Assembly (NCBI GenBank): GCA_030641245.1
Contig: DAOWHU010000037.1
Coordinates: 1 to 6,643, forward strand
Direction of reading: 5' to 3'
Length of the DNA stretch: 6,643 nucleotides
Source of the DNA: a bacterium
Lineage (GTDB): Bacteria; Patescibacteriota; Minisyncoccia; Moranbacterales; DUUL01
Shown here in pieces: positions 1 through 4,346 of this stretch (position 1 is the first letter of the stretch; each line of letters opens with the position of its first letter). The notes below the pieces were generated by a model that was not told the origin of the DNA, did no database searches, and worked only from the letters and a program-made list of their open reading frames with translations. The translations under genes and the position numbers were made by a program.

Positions 1-1
1 A

Positions 2-781
2 GATTCTGATACTATTGAAAATCCAGTTGACGCTGAGAGAATTAGAGAAATAGTGTTAGATTATTGTCAGAAAAATCAGGAAAAATTTGATACTAGTAAA
101 GTTGCAATTTCCAGTGCTAGTATCGTTGACCCTCAAAAACTAACCGTTTCCGAAGTGGATGGTTATTATGGAGAAGAGGAGTTTAGCTTCGGATTTATAA
201 AAAAAGCTGGCTTTCAGGTTATTTTGGAGAATGATGGTCGAGCTTTTGCTTTGGGAGAATATTATTTTGATAATAATGAAGAAAAATCAGGATTATTAAC
301 TTTAACCTTAGGGACAGGGATTGGGGGAGGCTTTATCAATTCTCAGGGACAAATTTTAAGGGGTAAAAATGGTTCTGCGACTGAATTTAGTAATTTGAAA
401 ATGTTTATTGATGGAAAATGGGAAACATGGGAGAATGTCTCGGCTGGTAAGGGAATAGAGAGAATCTATAAAGAACAAACTGGAGAGAATAAAAACACCA
501 AGGAGATATTTGAAATGTACAAAAAAAACGACAAGGCGAAAGAAACAATTAAAAAAGCCCAGGAATATCTAAGTCAAGGAATAATAGGATTGGCAAATAT
601 TTTTGATCCCGAGAAAATTATTTTTGGGGGAAGCATTTCATCCCAAAATTTTTTTGTAGAAGAAACGATGCAAATTGTCGAAAATAATTTATTTAATGAA
701 AAAGCTGTGATTGAATGGTCAATTTCTAAACTGAAAGCTGAAATGAACGTTCTGGGGGTTTGCGCTTTGTATTACGTTTAG
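2..781 (+). CDS. ROK-family sugar kinase (glucokinase-like), 5' end outside the window
   Basis: ROK proteins are mostly cytoplasmic ATP-dependent hexose or N-acetylhexosamine kinases, or transcription repressors built on the same fold. The reading frame is open to the window edge, so the GTG at 53 is not the real start and the N-terminal ATP-binding DxGxT motif lies upstream; 259 residues are visible. Seen here: the catalytic-Asp motif NDGRAFALGE (Asp codon 233-235), the glycine-rich phosphate loop TLGTGIGGGFIN (about 302-340), the conserved Glu of the usual ExGH motif (GSATEFSN, 371-394), and a late IIFGGSIS glycine turn near 617-640. No helix-turn-helix is visible, though the N-terminus is missing. 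The usual ExGH His is Asn, and the zinc-binding CxCGxxGC cluster is absent, so this is a zinc-less branch. Substrate cannot be assigned. The HD-hydrolase gene follows after 50 bases and is probably co-transcribed. Confidence 0.88.
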   Translation, partial: DSDTIENPVDAERIREIVLDYCQKNQEKFDTSKVAISSASIVDPQKLTVSEVDGYYGEEEFSFGFIKKAGFQVILENDGRAFALGEYYFDNNEEKSGLLTLTLGTGIGGGFINSQGQILRGKNGSATEFSNLKMFIDGKWETWENVSAGKGIERIYKEQTGENKNTKEIFEMYKKNDKAKETIKKAQEYLSQGIIGLANIFDPEKIIFGGSISSQNFFVEETMQIVENNLFNEKAVIEWSISKLKAEMNVLGVCALYYV

Positions 782-793
782 GAAATTCAAAGT

Positions 794-813
794 TCAAAAA
801 TCAAAAATCAAAA
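794..813. repeat. Short tandem heptamer TCAAAAA, about 2.9 copies
   Basis: The 50-base gap between the ROK gene and the HD gene holds two perfect copies and one shortened copy of TCAAAAA, preceded by similar TTCAA words at 786-790. It is low-complexity spacer sequence. No promoter, hairpin or Shine-Dalgarno sequence is evident in this gap, which fits read-through transcription from the ROK gene. Confidence 0.5.
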
Positions 814-831
814 TTATTTAATTTGGTGTTA

Positions 832-1398
832 ATGAACAAGAAAAAACTAGATAAAATCAGGAACATGGTTAAGCTTGAATGTGAAAGTTCTGGCAGTGAA
901 TACAATTGGTTTTTTGATGGGCATTTATTAGCTGTTGAGAAAAATGCCGAGTTTTTATTAAATAAATTACCCAATGCCGATAAAGAGATTGTGATGCTAG
1001 GGGTTTGGTTGCACGATTTGCAAAGGTTCAGATTTTTGAAAGGAGATCATCAAAAAGTAGGGGCGCAAGAGGCGGAGAAAGTTTTAAAAAAATTTAATTA
1101 CAATAAAGATATAATCGAAAAAGTTAAAAGACTAATAAAGTGTCATAGCTGTAGAGATGTTATTCCAGGAACAATTGAGCAGAAAATCTTAGCTTCAGCA
1201 GATGCCATGGCTTCTTATCATAACAATTTCTTTTTGCAGGTAGCGAGAATGAAAAGAGGAGAGAATCTTTCTGAGTTCAAAAAATGGGCCTTGGAGAAAT
1301 TAAATCGAAATTATAACAATAAGATATTTTTCTCTTTTGCTAAAAAGCACATAAAAGAAAGGCACAAAGTTCTAAAAGCATTTTTCGAATTAATTTAA
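832..1398 (+). CDS. HD-domain metal-dependent phosphohydrolase
   Basis: A 188-residue soluble protein of the HD superfamily, whose members hydrolyse phosphomonoesters, phosphodiesters or nucleotides with one or two bound metals. The metal-ligand pattern is complete in order: His31 (FFDGH), His61-Asp62 (GVWLHDL), His73 (GDHQKVGA), His105 (IKCHSC) and Asp124 (ASADAM), numbered from the ATG at 832. The extra histidines between HD and the last Asp resemble HD proteins with a binuclear site. The C-terminal third is helical and lysine-rich, with no other recognisable domain. ATG 832 was chosen because a longer in-frame start (TTG 760) would overlap the ROK gene and add low-complexity residues translated from the TCAAAAA repeat. 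No convincing Shine-Dalgarno sequence precedes it, only GGTG at 825-828. The substrate is unknown; pairing with a sugar kinase hints at nucleotide or sugar-phosphate turnover, but only weakly. Confidence 0.85.
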   Translation: MNKKKLDKIRNMVKLECESSGSEYNWFFDGHLLAVEKNAEFLLNKLPNADKEIVMLGVWLHDLQRFRFLKGDHQKVGAQEAEKVLKKFNYNKDIIEKVKRLIKCHSCRDVIPGTIEQKILASADAMASYHNNFFLQVARMKRGENLSEFKKWALEKLNRNYNNKIFFSFAKKHIKERHKVLKAFFELI

Positions 1399-1400
1399 AT

Positions 1401-1428
1401 AAAAAAGCGGCCGGCAGGTCGCTTTTTT
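1401..1428. terminator. Bidirectional Rho-independent terminator between convergent genes
   Basis: Arms 1401-1412 and 1417-1428 form a 12-bp stem with one G-T wobble and a GGCA loop. Six A's on one side and six T's on the other give a U-tract in either direction. It lies 3 bases after the HD gene stop and 32 bases beyond the stop of the minus-strand gene, so it can end both transcripts. Confidence 0.9.
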
Positions 1429-1459
1429 GAGGATTCAAATCCTCTATAACAAATTTGTG

Positions 1460-2461
1460 CTAAGCGTTGGGATTTTCTGTCTCTTCAAATTTTTCATAAT
1501 ACATTTCTACGTCGCTAATCCATTTTTCAACACTGTAATCTGAATGTCCAGCGCAACTGGAACCACATTTCCAAATAACCATTTCTTGAGGAGTATCAAT
1601 GTCAGCTTGTACTAATTCTCCAATTCGTCTAGAAACAGTCTCTACGGCGTCCTTAGGACTGTCAAAACAGGTATGACCACCACTTCCCATTCTTTCTCGA
1701 ATTCCTCGATATCCCCAGTAATTAAAACAGTCTTCACCATTCAAAACAGGAACTCTTCGACCCAGATTACTTTCTTTTTTAGCGATAGCAACCATAAAAG
1801 CGGCTACTCGATTGTCTAGTTGAGCAATTAAAGGGGTCATTTTCTTCATTGGGCTACCATCCACGATTTTATTGATTTCTTCTTCAAGATCTTCTTGTTT
1901 AACTTTTTCAAATTGTTTTAAAGTATCCAATACGAAAGTATCCAATTCTTCTTCGGATTTTTTTGATTCTCGTTCGGTGATTTTCCCTAAAACTTTAGCC
2001 TGAGTTTGAGTAGCTTGCTGAATGGTTTCATTCTGAGCTTTGGTAAGTTCGTAGGCTATTTTTTCGTTAACATCCTTTTGAATGAAAAAGGAGAAGCTTA
2101 AGGTCATTAAAAATAGAAAAGAAGTCGCTACAGCAAAGGATTTATTTCGAATAAAAGAACTATCCCAATCAAAGTTCTTGATATTTGCAAAGTCTTTGAG
2201 GATTTGCGGAGACTCGATGGCTGGTTTTTTAAATTCGAATTCTATTTCAGAAGTTTCTTGTTTGTCAAAAATTAATTTATTTTGTCGATCAGGAACGATT
2301 TTTTCAAAAAACTTTTCTGGTTGAAAATTGTCCATCAAGACTAGTTTCTTGACCCTTAAAGCTGACCAGCAACCCTTCTTGATGTGAAGTTTTTTATAAG
2401 GATTAACAAAGTCTTTTCTTAGTCCGTCTACGAAGTAATCTTTTTTGTTTTTGCCAAACAA
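1460..2461 (-). CDS. Membrane-anchored lysozyme/transglycosylase-like protein, main open part of an interrupted gene
   Basis: The 333 residues from TTG 2461 comprise a basic N-terminal cytoplasmic part (1-108), one membrane helix (about 109-128), a Lys/Glu-rich stalk likely to be coiled coil (about 132-205), and a C-terminal extracellular domain (about 212-325). That domain resembles the lysozyme/SLT/glucosaminidase superfamily: a helix with Glu230 in AIAKKESNLG as candidate catalytic acid, FNYWGYRG (246-253), a CFDSPKDAVETVSRRI helix (265-280) and a WKCGSSCAGHS segment. Cys245, Cys265, Cys299 and Cys303 may form disulfides. Peptidoglycan cleavage is the expected role. TTG 2461 is supported by AAGGTG at 2475-2470, 8 bases upstream. 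However, the frame continues upstream as coding-like sequence to a TAA at 2518-2516 and, beyond it, to an ATG at 2596. The intact ancestor was therefore probably 378 residues. Whether the shortened form is made is unknown. Confidence 0.78.
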   Translation of the reverse strand: MFGKNKKDYFVDGLRKDFVNPYKKLHIKKGCWSALRVKKLVLMDNFQPEKFFEKIVPDRQNKLIFDKQETSEIEFEFKKPAIESPQILKDFANIKNFDWDSSFIRNKSFAVATSFLFLMTLSFSFFIQKDVNEKIAYELTKAQNETIQQATQTQAKVLGKITERESKKSEEELDTFVLDTLKQFEKVKQEDLEEEINKIVDGSPMKKMTPLIAQLDNRVAAFMVAIAKKESNLGRRVPVLNGEDCFNYWGYRGIRERMGSGGHTCFDSPKDAVETVSRRIGELVQADIDTPQEMVIWKCGSSCAGHSDYSVEKWISDVEMYYEKFEETENPNA

Positions 2462-2515
2462 AACTGTTTCACCTTGAGTGGAGTTTTTTATCTTTCGAAT
2501 CCATTTCTGAGCGTC

Positions 2516-2596
2516 TTATTTGCTCTCAAACAGACGTCGATAATCAGGCTTATTATTTTCGTCGATGACACAATAATATCCCTCTCTTAATTTCAT
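2516..2596 (-). pseudogene. Detached N-terminal 26 codons of the lysozyme-like gene, ended by in-frame TAA
   Basis: An ATG at 2596 opens 26 codons (MKLREGYYCVIDENNK then PDYRRLFESK) and stops at TAA 2518-2516. The same frame continues without another stop as DAQKWIRKIKNSTQGE into the main coding region. The text around the stop, RLFESK-(stop)-DAQKWI, reads as one short alpha/beta domain in which Lys or Glu (AAA or GAA) would fit codon 27. The promoter at 2682-2655 lies upstream of this ATG, which supports it as the original start. Alternatives are a true leader peptide with re-initiation at TTG 2461, or a sequencing error. A nonsense mutation is my preferred reading. Confidence 0.6.
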
Positions 2597-2654
2597 GTTT
2601 TATTTTACGGAATTTTTATTTTCTGACCAAAACGGTGCTTCAATATCTATAAAT

Positions 2655-2682
2655 ATTTTAGCGTTTTGAGGGAGGGTGTCAA
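2655..2682 (-). promoter_or_regulatory. Sigma-70-type promoter of the lysozyme-like gene
   Basis: On the minus strand a perfect -35 TTGACA (2682-2677), a 16-bp spacer and a -10 TAAAAT (2660-2655, five of six consensus bases) are seen. Transcription would start near 2648, giving a leader of about 50 bases before ATG 2596. No Shine-Dalgarno sequence precedes that ATG. Confidence 0.7.
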
Positions 2683-2797
2683 GGAAAGTTATGAACAATT
2701 TGGACGGGTGAATTGGTTGGTTAATTTGGGTTAATCAAGTCGGAGGTATTTTTTATAGTAGAGGTTGAATCGGATTTAAAAATGTAGAAAAAGGTTG

Positions 2798-2831
2798 ATT
2801 CTACCCAAATTGAATAAGGTTTGGGTAGAAT
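2798..2831. repeat. Perfect 12-bp inverted repeat
   Basis: The arms ATTCTACCCAAA (2798-2809) and TTTGGGTAGAAT (2820-2831) are exact complements around a 10-base loop. No T-run follows on either strand, so it is a poor intrinsic terminator. It lies upstream of the tRNA promoter and outside both predicted transcripts. A protein-binding operator or a hairpin in an unrecognised transcript are the options. Confidence 0.6.
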
Positions 2832-2864
2832 GGGTGTTTTAAGAGGTTAATTGGAGAGTTTCTC

Positions 2865-2893
2865 TTGATTGAACTTGTTGTTTATGGTAATAT
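2865..2893 (+). promoter_or_regulatory. Sigma-70-type promoter of tRNA-Glu
   Basis: The -35 TTGATT (2865-2870), a 17-bp spacer and the -10 TAATAT (2888-2893) are seen. The expected start near 2900 leaves about 50 bases of 5' leader, to be removed by RNase P. Confidence 0.6.
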
Positions 2894-2949
2894 CTGTATT
2901 GTTGTTTGGGTGTTATTTAAAACACTTTGTGCAATGTAAATATCTAGAC

Positions 2950-3021
2950 GGCCCCATCGTCTAGTGGTTAGGACACCAGGTTTTCATCCTGGCAACCGGG
3001 GTTCGATTCCCCGTGGGGTCA
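2950..3021 (+). tRNA. tRNA-Glu, anticodon TTC
   Basis: A complete 72-nt cloverleaf. The acceptor stem is GGCCCCA with TGGGGTC (one G-T pair at 2-71). The D arm is at 2959-2974 with GTC/GAC stem. The anticodon stem CCAGG/CCTGG encloses loop TTTTCAT with anticodon TTC at 2983-2985. The T arm CGGGG-TTCGATT-CCCCG is perfect, and the discriminator base is A3021. The next bases are CAA, so CCA is not encoded and must be added by the CCA-adding enzyme. It reads GAA and GAG codons. An inverted partial copy of its 3' end lies at 3070-3089. Confidence 0.97.
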
Positions 3022-3089
3022 CAAAAAACATAAAAACCAGCAAATGCTGGTTTTTTGTTATGTTTTTTGTGACCCCACGGGGAATCGAA
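3002..3089. repeat. Long palindrome carrying an inverted copy of the tRNA-Glu 3' end
   Basis: Arms 3002-3033 and 3058-3089 are 32-bp perfect inverted repeats. With the inner hairpin the stem reaches 41 bp with one 4-base bulge and a 2-base loop. The left arm contains the T loop, the 3' T-stem strand, the 3' acceptor strand and the discriminator base of tRNA-Glu. The right arm therefore holds a minus-strand copy of the last 20 bases of the tRNA (3070-3089). The match stops exactly at the T loop: upstream on the minus strand the 5' T-stem strand is missing, so the copy cannot be a tRNA. tRNA 3' ends are classic integrase targets, but such copies are usually direct repeats. Inversion or palindrome-driven duplication would explain the orientation. 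Confidence 0.9.
3021..3070. terminator. Hairpin terminator after tRNA-Glu
   Basis: The outer arms 3021-3033 and 3058-3070 are 13-bp exact complements. The inner arms AAACCAGCA (3034-3042) and TGCTGGTTT (3045-3053) enclose an AA loop, with TTTG (3054-3057) bulged. The inner stem followed by T-runs fits intrinsic termination of the tRNA transcript. The mirrored A- and T-runs mean it could also work on the minus strand. Confidence 0.8.
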
Positions 3090-3090
3090 A

Positions 3091-3227
3091 GACGGAAGAC
3101 CTATATTCCGAGTTGGTGAGAAATTAAAGAAGGTGGGCCGAGTCCTGGGGAGGAACCACTTAACGAACACGAGCTGAAAGCGAAGTGTGAGCTTAGTGAG
3201 TTGATCCTTGATTCCCCTGATCACCTT
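3091..3227. other. GC-rich, self-complementary non-coding element of unknown class
   Basis: This stretch has about 49% G+C against roughly one third nearby. A small hairpin is formed by CGGAA (3093-3097) and TTCCG (3106-3110). A long imperfect hairpin spans 3130-3227. Its paired segments in nested order are AAGGTG 3130-3135 with CACCTT 3222-3227; GGGGA 3147-3151 with TCCCC 3213-3217; GG 3152-3153 with CC 3206-3207; AAC 3154-3156 with GTT 3200-3202; CACTTA 3157-3162 with TTAGTG 3193-3198 (one mismatch); ACAC 3167-3170 with GTGT 3185-3188; and GCT 3173-3175 with AGC 3179-3181 around loop GAA. It adjoins the inverted tRNA fragment and ends at the recO -35 box. It matches no RNA family I know; a structured RNA, a miniature mobile element or the scar of one are possible. 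The minus-strand open frame across it is judged spurious. Confidence 0.5.
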
Positions 3228-3255
3228 TGTTTACACTTTCAAATTACTATATACT
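3227..3255 (+). promoter_or_regulatory. recO promoter placed for a leaderless mRNA
   Basis: A -35 TTGTTT (3227-3232), a 17-bp spacer and a -10 TATACT (3250-3255) are seen. The ATG of recO begins at 3262, where transcription itself should start, so the mRNA would have little or no 5' leader. No Shine-Dalgarno sequence is present, which agrees. Confidence 0.55.
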
Positions 3256-3261
3256 TAATAT

Positions 3262-4011
3262 ATGATATATAAAACTAAAGCAATAATAATAAGTTCAACT
3301 GAAGTCAAGGAATTTGACCGTTTTTACGGTATCATTTCAGCTGATCACGGTAAAAAGCAAATTATTGCCAAAGGAGTTCGAAAAGTAACTGCTAAATTAG
3401 CTTGCGGATTGGAGCCGATTACCTATTCGGAAATTTTTTTAGCCGAAGGCCGATCTTTTGATCGAGTAACTGGAGTGATTATTCACAATCAGTTCAATGG
3501 AATTAAAAAAGATTTAGCTAAAATCAAGGAGGTCCGAAAATTTTTCAAAATAATCGATTGGCTTTTAATAGAGAAGTCTTTGGAAGAAAAAGAAAATAAA
3601 GAATTATTTGAAAGCCTAATTTTTTATTTAAAACTAGTTGATAAAGAAAAGACTGATAATTTGAAATTGTTGGTGGTTAAATTTGCAATACTTTGGAGGA
3701 TTATTCATTGGTTAGGTTTTCAGCCTCAAATTTTTTGTTGCGCTAATTGTTCTGAGAAGCTCAAAGAACAAAATTTTTACCAAATGATTTTGCCTTCTGG
3801 GATTGTTTGTGAAAAATGTTTGAAGACCGTTCGAATCAATTCTCAGATCCAGAAAATTAATAAAGAGATTGTAAAAATTTTACGGGTTTATAATCAAAAA
3901 AATATTAAGATTGCCTTTAAGTTAAAAATTTCCCCTCAACAATGCAATGATATTCGTCGTCTCACTATTGTCGCTATTAGTCATATCTTGGGAAGAAGGG
4001 TGGATTTGTAA
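3262..4011 (+). CDS. recO: DNA recombination and repair protein RecO
   Basis: RecO works in the RecFOR pathway: it binds SSB-coated single-stranded DNA, anneals complementary strands and, with RecR, helps load RecA at gaps. The 249-residue length is typical. Residues 1-80 match the N-terminal OB fold (MIYKTKAIIISSTEVKEFDR opening, a GKKQIIAKGVRK strand, then LEPITYSEIFLAEGRSFDRV). A helical middle follows (about 80-155). The zinc finger is intact as C160-x2-C163 and C183-x2-C186, with an extra Cys159. The C-terminal helices end in ILGRRVDL. The ATG at 3262 gives the standard RecO N-terminus. It is the first gene downstream of its own promoter. A T-run follows the stop (4014-4020) without a convincing hairpin, and a new promoter lies just beyond. 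Confidence 0.93.
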   Translation: MIYKTKAIIISSTEVKEFDRFYGIISADHGKKQIIAKGVRKVTAKLACGLEPITYSEIFLAEGRSFDRVTGVIIHNQFNGIKKDLAKIKEVRKFFKIIDWLLIEKSLEEKENKELFESLIFYLKLVDKEKTDNLKLLVVKFAILWRIIHWLGFQPQIFCCANCSEKLKEQNFYQMILPSGIVCEKCLKTVRINSQIQKINKEIVKILRVYNQKNIKIAFKLKISPQQCNDIRRLTIVAISHILGRRVDL

Positions 4012-4028
4012 GATTTTTTTAAATTTTG

Positions 4029-4037
4029 TGGTATAAT
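4029..4037 (+). promoter_or_regulatory. Extended -10 promoter for the membrane protein-lipase pair
   Basis: TG-G-TATAAT (4029-4037) is a consensus -10 hexamer with the extended TGn element. No good -35 is found at the expected distance, which is common for extended -10 promoters. The expected start near 4044 leaves a leader of about 36 A-rich bases before ATG 4080 with no Shine-Dalgarno sequence close to the start. Confidence 0.6.
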
Positions 4038-4079
4038 AAAATTAGGAATTAGATAAAACAAAAATTAAAATAAAAAACT

Positions 4080-4346
4080 ATGGTTTCTTCAATAGGTTTA
4101 GGTGGGTTTCTTGCAAACTTATTTTTCCTGATTTTTTTTATTCTTTTTGTTAGTATCGTGTTGACCCTACTCAAAAAGAAAAAACATTTATTGTCGATTT
4201 TGGTAACTTCTGTATCTTTGAATATCGCTTCTTTCTTGTTCTTTTCGGGGAACGCTACTTCCATCGAGTATTTTAACGTAGTTTTTTGGCCAATAGCTAA
4301 TATCGTTTTGATAATTTTTTATGTTTATAAAAAGAAAAAACAATAG
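4080..4346 (+). CDS. Small three-helix membrane protein of unknown function
   Basis: An 88-residue very hydrophobic protein that I do not recognise. Predicted membrane helices are at about 8-30 (LANLFFLIFFILFVSIVLTL), 36-56 and 63-82, with KKKK loops after the first (about 32-35) and after the last (about 84-87). By the positive-inside rule those lysine clusters face the cytoplasm. An even number of crossings would separate them, which fits helices 2 and 3 forming a hairpin; the N-terminus would then be outside. It has its own promoter, and its last 26 bases overlap the start of the secreted lipase gene in another reading frame, so the two are probably translationally coupled. A helper role for the lipase is conceivable, but nothing in the sequence shows it. 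The frame, the promoter and the overlap all argue for a real gene. Confidence 0.7.
   Translation: MVSSIGLGGFLANLFFLIFFILFVSIVLTLLKKKKHLLSILVTSVSLNIASFLFFSGNATSIEYFNVVFWPIANIVLIIFYVYKKKKQ

Larger units (their letters stand above)
2597..2949. other. Intergenic region with divergent promoters, no gene seen
   Basis: This 353-base stretch separates the minus-strand lysozyme-like gene from tRNA-Glu. It holds the minus-strand promoter (2655-2682), the tRNA promoter (2865-2893) and a perfect inverted repeat (2798-2831). GGTTAAT occurs at 2719-2725 and 2729-2735, exactly 10 bases apart, and again at 2845-2851. I find no coding pattern on either strand. The middle part (about 2690-2860) is unusually G-rich and C-poor on the plus strand, apart from the ACCC of the inverted repeat. 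Confidence 0.6.

Noticed and set aside
760..831. Longer start (TTG 760) for the HD-domain gene
   Set aside because: It overlaps the end of the ROK gene and would translate the TCAAAAA repeat into low-complexity residues. ATG 832 gives a normal N-terminus.
1429..1444. T-arm-like hairpin (GAGGATT-CA-AATCCTC) after the terminator, possibly a tRNA remnant
   Set aside because: No acceptor, D or anticodon arm can be built around it. A 7-bp inverted repeat with a 2-base loop is more simply a chance hairpin.
2082..2324. Plus-strand open frame of 80 codons inside the lysozyme-like gene
   Set aside because: It is antisense to a longer frame with recognisable domains and shows no family features.
2516..2518. 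Stop-codon reassignment as the explanation for the in-frame TAA
   Set aside because: recO and the HD gene use TAA as their natural end, and the known CPR recoding concerns TGA, not TAA.
3020..3089. A second, minus-strand tRNA gene ending in the inverted tRNA 3' fragment (the 70 bases from about 3139 down to 3070 have tRNA length)
   Set aside because: The 5' strand of the T stem is missing, the acceptor 5' strand pairs poorly and there is no anticodon arm. Only the 20-base 3' fragment is tRNA-like.
2961..3224. Minus-strand open frame of 87 codons across tRNA-Glu, the palindrome and the GC-rich element
   Set aside because: Its C-terminal part (CDPTGNRTPVARMKT) is the antisense translation of tRNA-Glu, a familiar false gene call. 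The rest follows the inverted repeat and the structured element, with no protein-like pattern.
4049..4264. Minus-strand open frame opposite the small membrane protein gene
   Set aside because: It is composed of Lys/Asn/Ile-rich antisense residues, and the plus strand has a promoter and a membrane-protein pattern.
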